Positions 13,936 through 22,958 of a stretch of 46,420 bases of DNA are shown here, piece after piece. The stretch is from assembly GCA_034440235.1 (NCBI GenBank), contig JAWXBR010000021.1, positions 1 to 46,420 of the forward strand, given 5' to 3'. How positions within the stretch are numbered: position 1 is the first letter of the stretch; each line of letters begins with the position of its first letter. The DNA is from JAWXBR01 sp034440235. GTDB taxonomy: Bacteria > Bacteroidota > Ignavibacteria > Kapaibacteriales > Kapaibacteriaceae. The notes under the pieces are model-generated. The model saw nothing but the letters and a program-made list of their open reading frames with translations. It was not told where the DNA came from and made no database searches. The position numbers and the translations under genes were made by a program.

Positions 13936-16449
13936 ATGGAAGGCAATTTTTCGAATAGAGTTCAAGACGTCATCCGATTGAGCAGAGAAGAGGCTCTTCG
14001 GCTGGGTCACGACTACATAGGCACGGAGCACCTGCTGCTTGGCATCATACGCGAAGGCGAAGGGATTGGGGTAAAGATTCTTAGGAGTCTTAGCGTCGAT
14101 CTCGCCAAGCTAAAACGCGCCGTCGAGGATACAGTTCGATCTATGAGCGGTCCGCTCACTATCGGCAACATCCCACTTACAAAGCAAGCAGAGAAGGTTC
14201 TCAAGATTACATATTTAGAGGCCAAGCTGTATAAGTCTGACATGATTGGCACGGAGCATCTTCTGCTTTCGCTGCTGCGTGACGAAGACAACATTGCAGC
14301 TCAGATACTAGCACAGTTTAGTGTCAACTACGATAGTGTACGGAAAGAACTTGATGCGTATCTAAGTGGCAAGCCGAGCTCTGGCGCCAAGCCAGGCGAA
14401 AAGGGTTCGACACGTGCAAAGTCGTCTACAGAACGTGCAAAAACTCCAGTGCTTGACAATTTTGGCCGCGACTTAACAAAGCTCGCCGTAGAAGGCAAGC
14501 TCGACCCTGTTATCGGTCGTGACAAAGAAATTCAACGAGTAGCACAAATCCTTAGTCGTCGTAAAAAGAACAATCCAGTGCTCATCGGAGAGCCTGGAGT
14601 TGGTAAAACAGCAATAGTTGAAGGCCTGGCAATTCGAATTATCGAACGCAAGGTGTCACGTGTTCTTTTCGATAAGCGCATCGTTACGCTAGATCTTGCA
14701 GCACTTGTAGCTGGCACCAAGTATCGTGGTCAGTTCGAAGAGCGCATGAAAGCCGTGATGAATGAGTTAGAGAAGGCGAAGGACGTTATACTATTCATCG
14801 ATGAGTTGCATACGATCGTTGGAGCGGGCGGCGCATCCGGATCGCTCGATGCATCAAACATGTTCAAGCCGGCTTTAGCTAGGGGCGACATCCAATGTAT
14901 TGGCGCTACGACACTAGACGAATACCGTCAGTACATCGAAAAAGATGGTGCCCTCGATCGCAGATTCCAGAAAATTCTTGTAGATCCTCCGACAGCTGAA
15001 GAAGCTGTTCAGATTCTATTAAACGTAAAAGACCGTTACGAAAAACATCATGGCGTACGTTATTCCGACGATGCAGTTCGGGCATGCGTAATGATGGCAG
15101 ACCGATACATCACCGATAGATTCTTGCCCGATAAGGCGCTTGATGTATTGGACGAAGCGGGCGCTCGCGTTCACCTCGAACACATCTCTGTACCAAAGGA
15201 AGTTGTCGAGCTCGAAGAAAAGATCGAAGACGTTCGGATGCAAAAGAATCACGTTGTGAAATCGCAAAACTTCGAAGAAGCAGCGCGTCTTCGCGATCTC
15301 GAAAAGAAATATCATACGGAGTTGGAACAGGCCAAAGAAGACTGGGAGACGAAGGCCAGCGATCATATCTATGACGTAAGCGAGAACGACATTGCTGATG
15401 TAGTTGCCATGGTGACAGGCATACCAGTAAACCGGATCGCAGAAGGCGAGACGGCAAAGCTGTTGAAAATGGCGGAAGAACTCAAGACACAGGTGATTGG
15501 TCAAGAAGAAGCAGTAGAGCACCTTGCGAAGGCAATACGTCGGGCACGTGCAGGACTCAAAGACCCTTCGCGCCCCATTGGCTCCTTTATGTTTCTTGGT
15601 CCGACCGGTGTTGGCAAAACAGAACTCGCAAAGGTCTTGGCACGCTACATGTTCGATTCAGAAGATGCACTTATTCGCATCGACATGAGCGAATACATGG
15701 AAAAGTTTACGGTATCGCGTCTTGTTGGTGCGCCTCCTGGATACGTTGGTTATGAAGAAGGTGGACAGCTTACAGAAAAGGTGCGTCGCAAACCGTATAG
15801 CATCATTCTGCTCGATGAAATCGAAAAGGCACATCCCGATGTGTTTAACATTCTGTTGCAGGTTTTTGATGATGGTGTGTTGACTGATGGCCTCGGACGT
15901 CGTATCGATTTCAAAAACACCATTATCATCATGACGTCCAACGTTGGAATGAAAGATGTTAAAGCTGGCGGACGGATAGGTTTCTCAACGAACGATGAAA
16001 CCGACGACTACGAGAACATGAAGTCAACCGTTGAAGAAACCATGAAACGGCTCTTTAACCCAGAATTCCTTAACCGTATCGATGAGTATGTAATCTTCCG
16101 TCCGCTCAAACGCGAACACATGCATAGAATCATCGATCTACAACTCAAGCGCCTGTTAAAGCGCCTTGATGCGCGGACGATGACTCTTGAATTGGCTAAG
16201 TCAGCTAAAGACTTCCTGGCTGAAAAGGGATTCGATGAGAAGTTCGGAGCACGTCCGCTGCGCCGCAGTATACAGCGCTTTGTCGAAGACCCGCTAGCAG
16301 AAGATATGCTGAAAGGGGTCTTTGTTGATGGGGCTCATATCAAGGGACGGTTTGACAAAAAGACCGGACAGATAGTTTTTGCTCTCGCAAAAAAGAGGGG
16401 CGAAGACTCACAGGAAGAACCCGAAGAACAAGAAGCACACGAAGAGTGA
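13936..16449 (+). CDS. clpC: ATP-dependent Clp protease ATP-binding subunit ClpC
   Basis: An 837-residue HSP100 unfoldase that feeds proteins to ClpP or disaggregates them. Two Clp-N repeats occupy about residues 1-145 (both contain GTEHLLL). The first AAA+ module has Walker A GEPGVGKT at 218-225. A UVR-type segment (KSQNFEEAARLRDLEKKYHTEL) begins near residue 440. The second AAA+ module has Walker A GPTGVGKT at 555-562, and a D2-small C-terminal domain follows. Presence of the UVR segment and the two-domain layout separate ClpC from ClpA and ClpB. The acidic tail after residue 820 is Glu-rich. The gene ends back to back with the convergent lipoprotein gene, with no spacer between the two stop codons. 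Confidence 0.95.
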   Translation: MEGNFSNRVQDVIRLSREEALRLGHDYIGTEHLLLGIIREGEGIGVKILRSLSVDLAKLKRAVEDTVRSMSGPLTIGNIPLTKQAEKVLKITYLEAKLYKSDMIGTEHLLLSLLRDEDNIAAQILAQFSVNYDSVRKELDAYLSGKPSSGAKPGEKGSTRAKSSTERAKTPVLDNFGRDLTKLAVEGKLDPVIGRDKEIQRVAQILSRRKKNNPVLIGEPGVGKTAIVEGLAIRIIERKVSRVLFDKRIVTLDLAALVAGTKYRGQFEERMKAVMNELEKAKDVILFIDELHTIVGAGGASGSLDASNMFKPALARGDIQCIGATTLDEYRQYIEKDGALDRRFQKILVDPPTAEEAVQILLNVKDRYEKHHGVRYSDDAVRACVMMADRYITDRFLPDKALDVLDEAGARVHLEHISVPKEVVELEEKIEDVRMQKNHVVKSQNFEEAARLRDLEKKYHTELEQAKEDWETKASDHIYDVSENDIADVVAMVTGIPVNRIAEGETAKLLKMAEELKTQVIGQEEAVEHLAKAIRRARAGLKDPSRPIGSFMFLGPTGVGKTELAKVLARYMFDSEDALIRIDMSEYMEKFTVSRLVGAPPGYVGYEEGGQLTEKVRRKPYSIILLDEIEKAHPDVFNILLQVFDDGVLTDGLGRRIDFKNTIIIMTSNVGMKDVKAGGRIGFSTNDETDDYENMKSTVEETMKRLFNPEFLNRIDEYVIFRPLKREHMHRIIDLQLKRLLKRLDARTMTLELAKSAKDFLAEKGFDEKFGARPLRRSIQRFVEDPLAEDMLKGVFVDGAHIKGRFDKKTGQIVFALAKKRGEDSQEEPEEQEAHEE

Positions 16450-16455
16450 TCACTC
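16444..16455. repeat. 12-bp perfect palindrome holding both convergent stop codons
   Basis: GAGTGATCACTC spans the junction of clpC and the convergent lipoprotein gene. The TGA of clpC (16447-16449) abuts the TGA of the opposite gene (16450-16452, read on the minus strand). Six of the twelve bases follow automatically from back-to-back TGA stops; the outer three pairs do not. There is no T-tract, so I do not call a terminator. Confidence 0.8.
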
Positions 16456-17430
16456 AGGCAGGTCGAATTTGAACCGTCCGTTCGAAATCTGATACGTATT
16501 CGACGGTCCGGCAAGTGTGCTGCCACTAAAGACCCCGGAAACGGTGTTCCCTTCGATGTCGGTGATGATCGTCGAGCCCCCCTTGCCATCACAAACCAAT
16601 ACGATAGCATCATCGGGATTTTCAGGAGTAAACGTAAAAATTGCGGACGCGAAACCGTCAGGAGAAGGTGTTCTCCAGCTGAATGTACCTGTTGACCACG
16701 GACCTTGCTTCGGTTGCAGGACGATGTTCACAATCCACAGTTTTTCATTGAGTATTGTGATACCCGTTGCCTCCATTTTGCGGTAGACTGCGCCGCCGCT
16801 GAAAAAGGCCGAATCGACGACGACATCAACGCCTTTCAACTCAAAGAGTTGTTGGTCAAATACTTCACCATCAATAACAAGCGAGAAGTCGATCGTTGGA
16901 TCGAGCACGTCAGGATCGAGCTTATTGTCGAGCAGACGTACGGCAGAGAAGGCACCGTCTGTGACTGTGATCGGAATATCAACACCATTTACATTGGTAG
17001 TACCAGAGCCAGCGAACGTTCCTTCGATCTTCTCACCAACAGCACCGTACTTCGTAATTGTGACGGTGCCACTGATCAATGCGTATTGCGTTGTGTCTGT
17101 GAACACCCAAACAAAAACATTGCTGTCTGCATTATTAATGGTGAACGTACCAACCGTATTTCCCTTGAAGAAAATAAGGGCACCTGGGGCATCAGCCGTT
17201 TCTGGAACAGTCGAATCGCCAATAGCAACAACCGTTACATCGCTCTCGGTAAGGTAGGATGCAACGGCATCGGGGAACGTCAACTTTTCATTGGCATGGC
17301 CGCCACCATTCAGGGTCAGCCTATTTGATGCCGCCGGATTGTTAGGAGCAACTGGCTCCTTAGTGCATCCAATGACAAGTAGTGTAAGACACGCCAACAC
17401 ACCAACCCAGTGAATTCGAGAGATCTTCAT
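16450..17430 (-). CDS. Putative lipoprotein of unknown function
   Basis: A 326-residue protein with a lipoprotein signal: basic start (MKISRIHW), hydrophobic core LACLTLLVIGC, and a likely lipidated cysteine at residue 22 followed by TKEPVAPNN. An alternative ATG/TTG-extended frame begins at 17469. I chose ATG 17430 because it puts the signal peptide in register and has GGAAAG upstream. The mature protein is Gly/Thr/Val-rich with alternating strands (for example GTFTINNADSNVFVWVF and TGTFSWRTPSPDGFASAIFTF), so all-beta. I recognise no family. It lies 47 bp downstream of the VWA protein gene on the same strand, so both may share a transcript. It ends exactly at the clpC stop. Confidence 0.7.
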   Translation of the reverse strand: MKISRIHWVGVLACLTLLVIGCTKEPVAPNNPAASNRLTLNGGGHANEKLTFPDAVASYLTESDVTVVAIGDSTVPETADAPGALIFFKGNTVGTFTINNADSNVFVWVFTDTTQYALISGTVTITKYGAVGEKIEGTFAGSGTTNVNGVDIPITVTDGAFSAVRLLDNKLDPDVLDPTIDFSLVIDGEVFDQQLFELKGVDVVVDSAFFSGGAVYRKMEATGITILNEKLWIVNIVLQPKQGPWSTGTFSWRTPSPDGFASAIFTFTPENPDDAIVLVCDGKGGSTIITDIEGNTVSGVFSGSTLAGPSNTYQISNGRFKFDLPE

Positions 17431-17477
17431 GGTAATCTTTCCGGGCTCAATTAAGGTTACAAAAAACACAGTTAACC

Positions 17478-18587
17478 TTATGAAGCAAAGCTGAACTGCC
17501 GTGCCTCGGCTAATGCACGTAAGCTAGTGATTATTCCCGAACCGATTGTTTGAGGTCGGGATGCCAGCCGCTTTTCTTCGATGCGTATAAACGACATGCG
17601 TTTTTCATTCAATTGTTGAATGTCACGCTGTAGTACTCCGCGTTTGTTCTGCAGGTCTTTCACAATTGCTTCTCGTTCTGAGAGCGATTTTGTGCGAAGC
17701 TGTTCTGGCAGATCCCTTGCCTCTAGCTTTTTGAACGTTTCCTTGTCTGAGTTGTAGAGGTCGACAAGGTCCCACGTTGAGTTCGAATAGGCACCAGAAG
17801 CCTTCGCAACCGACCGTTCGACGAATGCCGATGCACCCATGCCCGAAGCGTTGGCGTCCTGTACGTCTTGTCGAACCTTCTTCTCTAAACCAAGGCTTCC
17901 ATATCCGGTGTAGGTCGTATTCAGCGCGTTGTTTAGACGCACAATGCTCGTGTCATACGGAGTTGCAATCTCTTCGATCGGCCCGTCGGAGTTAATTGCA
18001 AAGTATGCTCCACCCTTGCAGCCTTTAGATAAATCCCAACCCAGCGTGCGACCTTCTTGGGTCTGACCACAAAAGATGGTGGTAATGGCGATGTCTTTTG
18101 TTGTTGCACTCTTACATGCCTCTTCAGATGTAAGGCTTCCCTGTTGGAAGGCTTCGTTGCCAGCAATCACGATAAGATGTAGGTCTGCGACGTCTTTCGA
18201 CCATGCGAGGTCGTTGACACTCGTTATGATGGCAGTTGGACAGTATTCTTCACCACCGTTGGTAGTTAGTGCGAAGAGCTTCTCCGAAACAAGGTCTAGG
18301 TCATCGGTAAAGGCACAAAGCTGTCGAACATAGCCACTTGTTACAGGGATGCCACTGTTACCGTATTCGTAGAGAGCGAGCTCGAGCAACGTCGGCTGTC
18401 CGTTCTTTTTCGCTGCAGACATTGTAGAAACAATGTGCCATAGTTGCGACTTGGCTTGCTTAAGCAAACCATCCATCGATCCGCTGGTATCGAGTAGTAG
18501 AGCTAGCTGTATGCGGGAAGGGGCTTTTGCCGTTGCGCCACTGAGGAGCGTAATCATCAGGCAGCACCATAACAGGAGTCGTTTCAT
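17478..18587 (-). CDS. Secreted von Willebrand factor A-domain protein
   Basis: 369 residues with an N-terminal signal peptide (MKRLLLWCCLMITLLSGATA) and then a VWA domain. The metal-ion-dependent adhesion (MIDAS) motif is DTSGSM, in LALLLDTSGSMDGLLKQ. The C-terminal third is helical and charged (LPEQLRTKSLSEREAIVKDLQNKRG) and probably forms a coiled coil. I chose ATG 18587 because AGAGG lies five bases upstream and the signal peptide starts there; a longer frame from 18632 has no such support. It is probably a periplasmic or surface divalent-cation-dependent binding protein with unknown partner. It is divergent from the uracil-DNA glycosylase gene (84 bp between starts) and upstream of the lipoprotein gene on the same strand. 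Confidence 0.8.
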   Translation of the reverse strand: MKRLLLWCCLMITLLSGATAKAPSRIQLALLLDTSGSMDGLLKQAKSQLWHIVSTMSAAKKNGQPTLLELALYEYGNSGIPVTSGYVRQLCAFTDDLDLVSEKLFALTTNGGEEYCPTAIITSVNDLAWSKDVADLHLIVIAGNEAFQQGSLTSEEACKSATTKDIAITTIFCGQTQEGRTLGWDLSKGCKGGAYFAINSDGPIEEIATPYDTSIVRLNNALNTTYTGYGSLGLEKKVRQDVQDANASGMGASAFVERSVAKASGAYSNSTWDLVDLYNSDKETFKKLEARDLPEQLRTKSLSEREAIVKDLQNKRGVLQRDIQQLNEKRMSFIRIEEKRLASRPQTIGSGIITSLRALAEARQFSFAS

Positions 18588-18671
18588 TGTAACCTCTTGA
18601 AAGAATGTTTTTTGAACGAGGTCCCGATACATGGCTCGAAGCGGCGGTTACACGCTATTTTTGCGTCCAGT

Positions 18672-19463
18672 ATGGCAACCATTCACTCTGATATTCAAGC
18701 ATATCTGCTTCAACAACGGCAGATGTATGGCGACATTTTGTACACAGACGCTGTGGCATACGATGCCTCGCTTGTGCTAGCCCCCGATGAAGCGCCGAGG
18801 CCACAGCAAAAAGACGAATCACACCACCAACAATCAGCGCCAAATCAGCATCAAGTCGAACACGGCGGTCACGTCAAAACCGATCGTCAAATCGTTGCCG
18901 CGTTCGACGCAGAATCGATGATCGATTTCAACGATGCCATCAAGGAATGTTTGAAGTGTCCGCTTGGCTTCACACGCACTAATTTTGTGTTCGGATCGGG
19001 TAATCCAAACGCTGACCTCATGATAATCGGAGAAGCACCAGGTGCTGACGAGGACGAGCAGGGGTTACCTTTTGTAGGGCGGGCTGGACAGTTGCTGACG
19101 AAGATTCTTGAAGCTGTAGAGTTCAATCGAGACGATGTGTACATCTGCAACATTCTGAAATGCCGACCCCCGAACAACAGAAAGCCCCTTGCCTCAGAGA
19201 CCGATACCTGCGAGCCGTACCTGCGAAAGCAAATCGATCTGGTGCAGCCACGCTTTATTCTTGCCCTTGGTCTGACTGCAGCCAACACACTTCTTAAGAA
19301 CAAAGAATCGATGACGTCGCTGCGAGGACGCATGCACGACTACCATGGCATTCCTACGCTCGTGACCTATCATCCCGCTGCTCTGCTTCGCAATCCTGAA
19401 TGGAAGAAGCATACATGGGAAGATGTACAACACTTAAAATCACTGTTCACCAATGGCGCGTAA
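18672..19463 (+). CDS. Family 4 uracil-DNA glycosylase (4Fe-4S type)
   Basis: 263 residues. The enzyme removes uracil from DNA as the first step of base-excision repair. Family-4 features are present: GEAPGADEDEQGLPFVGRAGQLL from residue 120, the DNA-binding loop YHPAALLRN near residue 233, and the four iron-sulfur cysteines (C93 and C96 in ECLKCPLG, C164 in ILKCRPP, C180 in DTCEPYL). An N-terminal extension of about 80 residues, rich in Gln and His, precedes the catalytic domain and is absent from compact homologues. I chose ATG 18672; the frame extends upstream to 18597, but that part overlaps the divergent VWA gene region and reads unlike protein. ddl follows 42 bp downstream. Confidence 0.9.
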   Translation: MATIHSDIQAYLLQQRQMYGDILYTDAVAYDASLVLAPDEAPRPQQKDESHHQQSAPNQHQVEHGGHVKTDRQIVAAFDAESMIDFNDAIKECLKCPLGFTRTNFVFGSGNPNADLMIIGEAPGADEDEQGLPFVGRAGQLLTKILEAVEFNRDDVYICNILKCRPPNNRKPLASETDTCEPYLRKQIDLVQPRFILALGLTAANTLLKNKESMTSLRGRMHDYHGIPTLVTYHPAALLRNPEWKKHTWEDVQHLKSLFTNGA

Positions 19464-19505
19464 TTCAATCGTGCAACGTAATGCACAAAGGAAGAGACCT
19501 TTTTC

Positions 19506-20525
19506 ATGAACATTGTTGTACTGCTTGGCGGCATTTCACCTGAACGTAATATTTCTCTGCTTAGCGGGCGCGCTGCAACACATGCGTTGCGCGCAAAGGG
19601 GCACACAGTAGCCACTATCGATCCTGCTCGCGGTGTACGTGGCGTAATGACTGACGCCGAACTTGCTGCGGTAAATGCTAATCCTGTTACAGATGCAGAA
19701 CTCGCTGCATTTCGTACAGAGCAACTCGTAGAATGTATTCACTCGCCGTTGTTCGACGGAGTGGACATCGTCTTTATGGGCCTTCATGGACGTTATGGCG
19801 AAGACGGCTACGTTCAAGCACTGCTGGATCTGCGTGGCATTCCGTACACAGGTAGTGGCATGCTTTCTAGTGCGATGTGCATGGACAAAACAGTATCGAA
19901 AATGATGTTTCAGATTTCAGGAATTCCGACGCCGCATTGGGTGTCGGTAACACCCGAGCAAGCCGACGACCTAGAAATTCTTGCCGAGGTACAGCGTGAA
20001 TTGCGCGGACCTGTTGTCGTTAAGCCGAACGATCAGGGTTCAACGGTGGGGATGTCAGTTATTGAGACAGGTGTAGTAGAAGATCTTGCAAAAGCCGTAA
20101 GACTTGCAGCAAAATTCTCTTCGTCGATTTTAGTTGAGAGGTACATCCCGGGACGTGAACTTACCGTTGCTGTATTGGGTGGTGAAGCTCTGCCAATCAT
20201 AGAAATCGAACCGAAGGCTGGTTTCTACGACTACGCAAACAAGTACACAAAGGGGTGCACAGAATATCACTGTCCAGCCGATTTATCCGAAGAGGTTATG
20301 AATCACGTGCAAGAGCTCGCTGTAACTGCACATGCTGTGCTTGGATGTCGTGCTTATAGCCGCATCGACTTTCGCTTGACGGAAGAACACATGCCGTTCT
20401 GCCTTGAAGTGAATACGCTCCCCGGTTTTACAGAAACAAGCCTTGTACCCATGGCTGCGCGGCAGGCGGGCATCGAGTTTGGAGATTTGTGCGAAGAAAT
20501 CATTCGTCTTTCAGGAAACCAATGA
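19506..20525 (+). CDS. ddl: D-alanine--D-alanine ligase
   Basis: A 339-residue ATP-grasp enzyme that makes the D-Ala-D-Ala dipeptide for peptidoglycan. It starts with the family signature VVLLGGISPERNISLLSG, continues with FMGLHGRYGEDGYVQALLDLRGIPYTGSGMLSSAMCMDK, and has VVKPNDQGSTVGMS and the metal-binding C-terminal segment FCLEVNTLPGFTETSLVP. HGRYGEDG stands where many homologues have HG..GEDG, so it looks intact. AAAGGAAGAG lies upstream of the ATG. It can pair with CCTTT at 19498-19502 in a short stem that would partly hide the ribosome site. Its stop overlaps the start of the kinase gene (ATGA). Confidence 0.94.
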   Translation: MNIVVLLGGISPERNISLLSGRAATHALRAKGHTVATIDPARGVRGVMTDAELAAVNANPVTDAELAAFRTEQLVECIHSPLFDGVDIVFMGLHGRYGEDGYVQALLDLRGIPYTGSGMLSSAMCMDKTVSKMMFQISGIPTPHWVSVTPEQADDLEILAEVQRELRGPVVVKPNDQGSTVGMSVIETGVVEDLAKAVRLAAKFSSSILVERYIPGRELTVAVLGGEALPIIEIEPKAGFYDYANKYTKGCTEYHCPADLSEEVMNHVQELAVTAHAVLGCRAYSRIDFRLTEEHMPFCLEVNTLPGFTETSLVPMAARQAGIEFGDLCEEIIRLSGNQ

Positions 20526-21523
20526 AAACAATTCAGCTAACCGGTGTTGGAAATGCTCTTGTCGATCTCGAAGTACAAGTAAGCGATGCTGAGTTTGCTT
20601 CGTTCGGACTTACAAAAAGTACGATGGCTCTCACTTCGCCGGAACGTCAGCGCGAAATGATAGAAAGCCTCGCAGGCAAAACCATTCATCGCAGCAGCGG
20701 AGGCTCGGCAGCTAACAGTATCATTGCCTTCGCTCAGTTCGGAGGTAAGGGTGCATACAACTCATTACTTGGTGCAGACCAGTTAGGAAGTTTCTACGCC
20801 GAAGAGTTCTCAGAGCTCGGCATTAACCTGCATGCACGACATATTGCCGGCGAATCAACTGGTACATGTCTTGTGATGATTACGCCGGATACCGAACGGA
20901 CGTTAAACACCACTCTCGCTGTAAATACTGCCTTCACCAGAAAAGATCTTGACGAGCAACAGATTCGTACGTCGGAGTGGATTTACATTGAAGGCTATAA
21001 GCTGACAGAAGAAGGCGGGGCTGACGCAGTCGAGAATGCAGCGTTTCTTGCTAAGAAGCATGGTACTCACGTTGCTGTGAGCTGTTCAGACAAATTCATC
21101 ATCGACGTGTTTGGCGATAGACTTCGCGCATTGCTAAAACATGCAGATCTGGTGTTTTGCAACGAAAGCGAAGCAACGACACTGAGCGGTGAAAGCAATG
21201 GCAATGCAGCGTTCGAAGCACTGGGGTCTATCTACCGAAACGTTGCTGTAACTATGGGTGAGCAAGGCTCAAGTGTGCAATGGAACGGTGAACAAGTGCA
21301 GATACCTGCCTATGCTGTAACTCCAGTTGATGCAACCGGAGCTGGGGATATGTTCGCAGGTGCATTTTTCTATGGTGTTTTGAATCGATATAGGGCGGAA
21401 CATGCTGGACGTCTAGCGTCGTATGCGGCGTCTCTCGTAGTGGCCCAGTTAGGGGCGCGCCTCAAATCGAGTCATCTGGAGGTACGCGACGCCGTTCTCT
21501 CCACAGCAGAAACAATCATTTAA
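20522..21523 (+). CDS. PfkB-family carbohydrate/nucleoside kinase (adenosine-kinase-like)
   Basis: A 333-residue ribokinase-fold kinase. It has the N-terminal GVGNALVDLEV, the substrate-lid motif SSGGSAANSIIAFAQFGGKG, and the C-terminal PfkB signature DATGAGDMFAGAF starting at residue 270, with D276 as the likely catalytic base. The overall pattern resembles the adenosine kinase/sugar kinase branch found in Bacteroidota, but the substrate cannot be fixed from sequence. The frame is open upstream to 20489; ATG 20522 is chosen for its ATGA overlap with ddl and the standard N-terminus. It is translationally coupled to ddl, and its own stop overlaps the next start (TAATG). Confidence 0.9.
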   Translation: MKTIQLTGVGNALVDLEVQVSDAEFASFGLTKSTMALTSPERQREMIESLAGKTIHRSSGGSAANSIIAFAQFGGKGAYNSLLGADQLGSFYAEEFSELGINLHARHIAGESTGTCLVMITPDTERTLNTTLAVNTAFTRKDLDEQQIRTSEWIYIEGYKLTEEGGADAVENAAFLAKKHGTHVAVSCSDKFIIDVFGDRLRALLKHADLVFCNESEATTLSGESNGNAAFEALGSIYRNVAVTMGEQGSSVQWNGEQVQIPAYAVTPVDATGAGDMFAGAFFYGVLNRYRAEHAGRLASYAASLVVAQLGARLKSSHLEVRDAVLSTAETII

Positions 21524-22914
21524 TGTCCCTCGCCATTGCAACACGCATTACAATGACCCTAGCCGCCGTGAAACGTTTTACAGGTTTGATACTAATGCTC
21601 AGCACACTTGTGCTCGGCGTAGCTGTTTCAAATGCACAAACAGGTATGGAATTCTCAGAATTCAAGCGTAAGATCGAACCCTATTTTGCCGACGAACTCA
21701 TAGCAGATCTCGTCGCAGCAATGCCTCAAGGAGCACAGTACAGAATTTGGGGCTGGGACGTCGGCGATTTTTCTGGTGACGGCGTATACGATGTTGCGTT
21801 CTCTGTGAACATCCTTGGTACACGTAGAAAAGAATCGACTGTGTACTTGTTTATCGATACAGAAGGCTTCCTGGTCAATATTGGTCGGTACCCGCTGTCA
21901 TACATCGATCTGCCTCTCGAGGTTGGTGTTGCTGTTAAAGAAGGGGCTTGTTACATCACACAAAAACGTAGAGCTGAAAACTGGTCCATTCGCGGCTACC
22001 AATACCGTGATGGCAGCGTTGTTCTGCTCGACGAGTTTGAAACCGACCAGATAGGTGTGTTTGCACACGAGGCGTATCGAAACTATCGTACGCTTGAAAC
22101 ACGTGAACGCTTTGTTAATGACAAAGGCGTTGTGCAATTCAAAAGTGATTATCTGACGATACCGTGTTACGGACGTGGACGTCAGGTTCATGCTGGATTT
22201 GTTTCGGATGTAACAGTAAGCAGTGTTCGAAGTGCACAGGCCGGAGCATACTGGTGGCAGGGTCCCGAGGACGCTTCGTTTGACGCTCGCGTGGTCTACG
22301 ACAACGACTTCCTCTATGTACGAATGACGGTCCGCGATTCAACAGTCATAACGGGTTGGTGTGATACATGTCCAGCCGATCGTATCGAACTCTGGTGGGA
22401 CGTAACGCCTCCGGAAGGTGAAAGCGGGTCGAGGGCTATTACCTCTATCGAACGCAACAAACTGCGGGTACGCACTTCGACCGACTCGGGTTTGTTCAAC
22501 TTTTCTGTCCGTATCGGCGATTTCGCAGAACGACGTCCCGTAATCAAGGTTCGCACGACAGACGACCTCGAAGGTGCACAAGACCAGGCTGTTCAACAGG
22601 TGCGCGTTGTTACGTCGCAGGTTAGCGACGGATACGTTGTTAAGGTGCGCATACCGTTTTTGCTACTTGGGTATGACAGAGCCCCTGTAGACGAGCGCAT
22701 TCTCACCGAGCTTGGTTTAACAATCGGTCTTTACGACGTAGACAACGAATTCCGTGAAGAAGAGACCACAATCCTTGCTACGAGCCCCATTCGGCCCCTT
22801 GACCCATCGTCATACGGGGCGGTTCGGTTTGTTCCCGACGATCTTTGGTACGGCGAAACCGTGAGCATCTACTCAGACGCCGTACTTTCGCAGCTACGTG
22901 AATTGGGTTTCTAG
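21523..22914 (+). CDS. Secreted protein of unknown function with a DOMON/CBM9-like C-terminal region
   Basis: 463 residues. The start overlaps the kinase stop as TAATG. A long signal peptide (KRFTGLILMLSTLVLGVAVSNAQ) ends near residue 39. The first half contains WGWDVGDFSGDGVYDVAFSV, an FG-GAP-like D-S-G-D-G-x-x-D loop that may bind calcium. The second half (FDARVVYDNDFLYVRMTVRDSTV...DRIELWWDVTP...FSVRIGDFAERRP...KVRIPFLLLG) follows the pattern of carbohydrate-binding family 9/DOMON-like sandwiches: an observable-strand start, then D-x-x-E-L/W-x-D, then a final KVRIP strand. No catalytic residues are evident. It is probably periplasmic or on the surface. It is the last gene before the ATP synthase genes and may be co-transcribed with them. 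Confidence 0.7.
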   Translation: MSLAIATRITMTLAAVKRFTGLILMLSTLVLGVAVSNAQTGMEFSEFKRKIEPYFADELIADLVAAMPQGAQYRIWGWDVGDFSGDGVYDVAFSVNILGTRRKESTVYLFIDTEGFLVNIGRYPLSYIDLPLEVGVAVKEGACYITQKRRAENWSIRGYQYRDGSVVLLDEFETDQIGVFAHEAYRNYRTLETRERFVNDKGVVQFKSDYLTIPCYGRGRQVHAGFVSDVTVSSVRSAQAGAYWWQGPEDASFDARVVYDNDFLYVRMTVRDSTVITGWCDTCPADRIELWWDVTPPEGESGSRAITSIERNKLRVRTSTDSGLFNFSVRIGDFAERRPVIKVRTTDDLEGAQDQAVQQVRVVTSQVSDGYVVKVRIPFLLLGYDRAPVDERILTELGLTIGLYDVDNEFREEETTILATSPIRPLDPSSYGAVRFVPDDLWYGETVSIYSDAVLSQLRELGF

Positions 22915-22958
22915 CATGCTGGACCTAAGTTTGCGTGCGATTTTCATTGATCAAAACA

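Noticed and set aside
18656..18663. TATTTTTG matches the Bacteroidota -7 box TAnnTTTG upstream of the uracil-DNA glycosylase
   Set aside because: No -33 TTTG/TTG at the right distance, and the site is only nine bases from the start codon, so a single short match is not enough.
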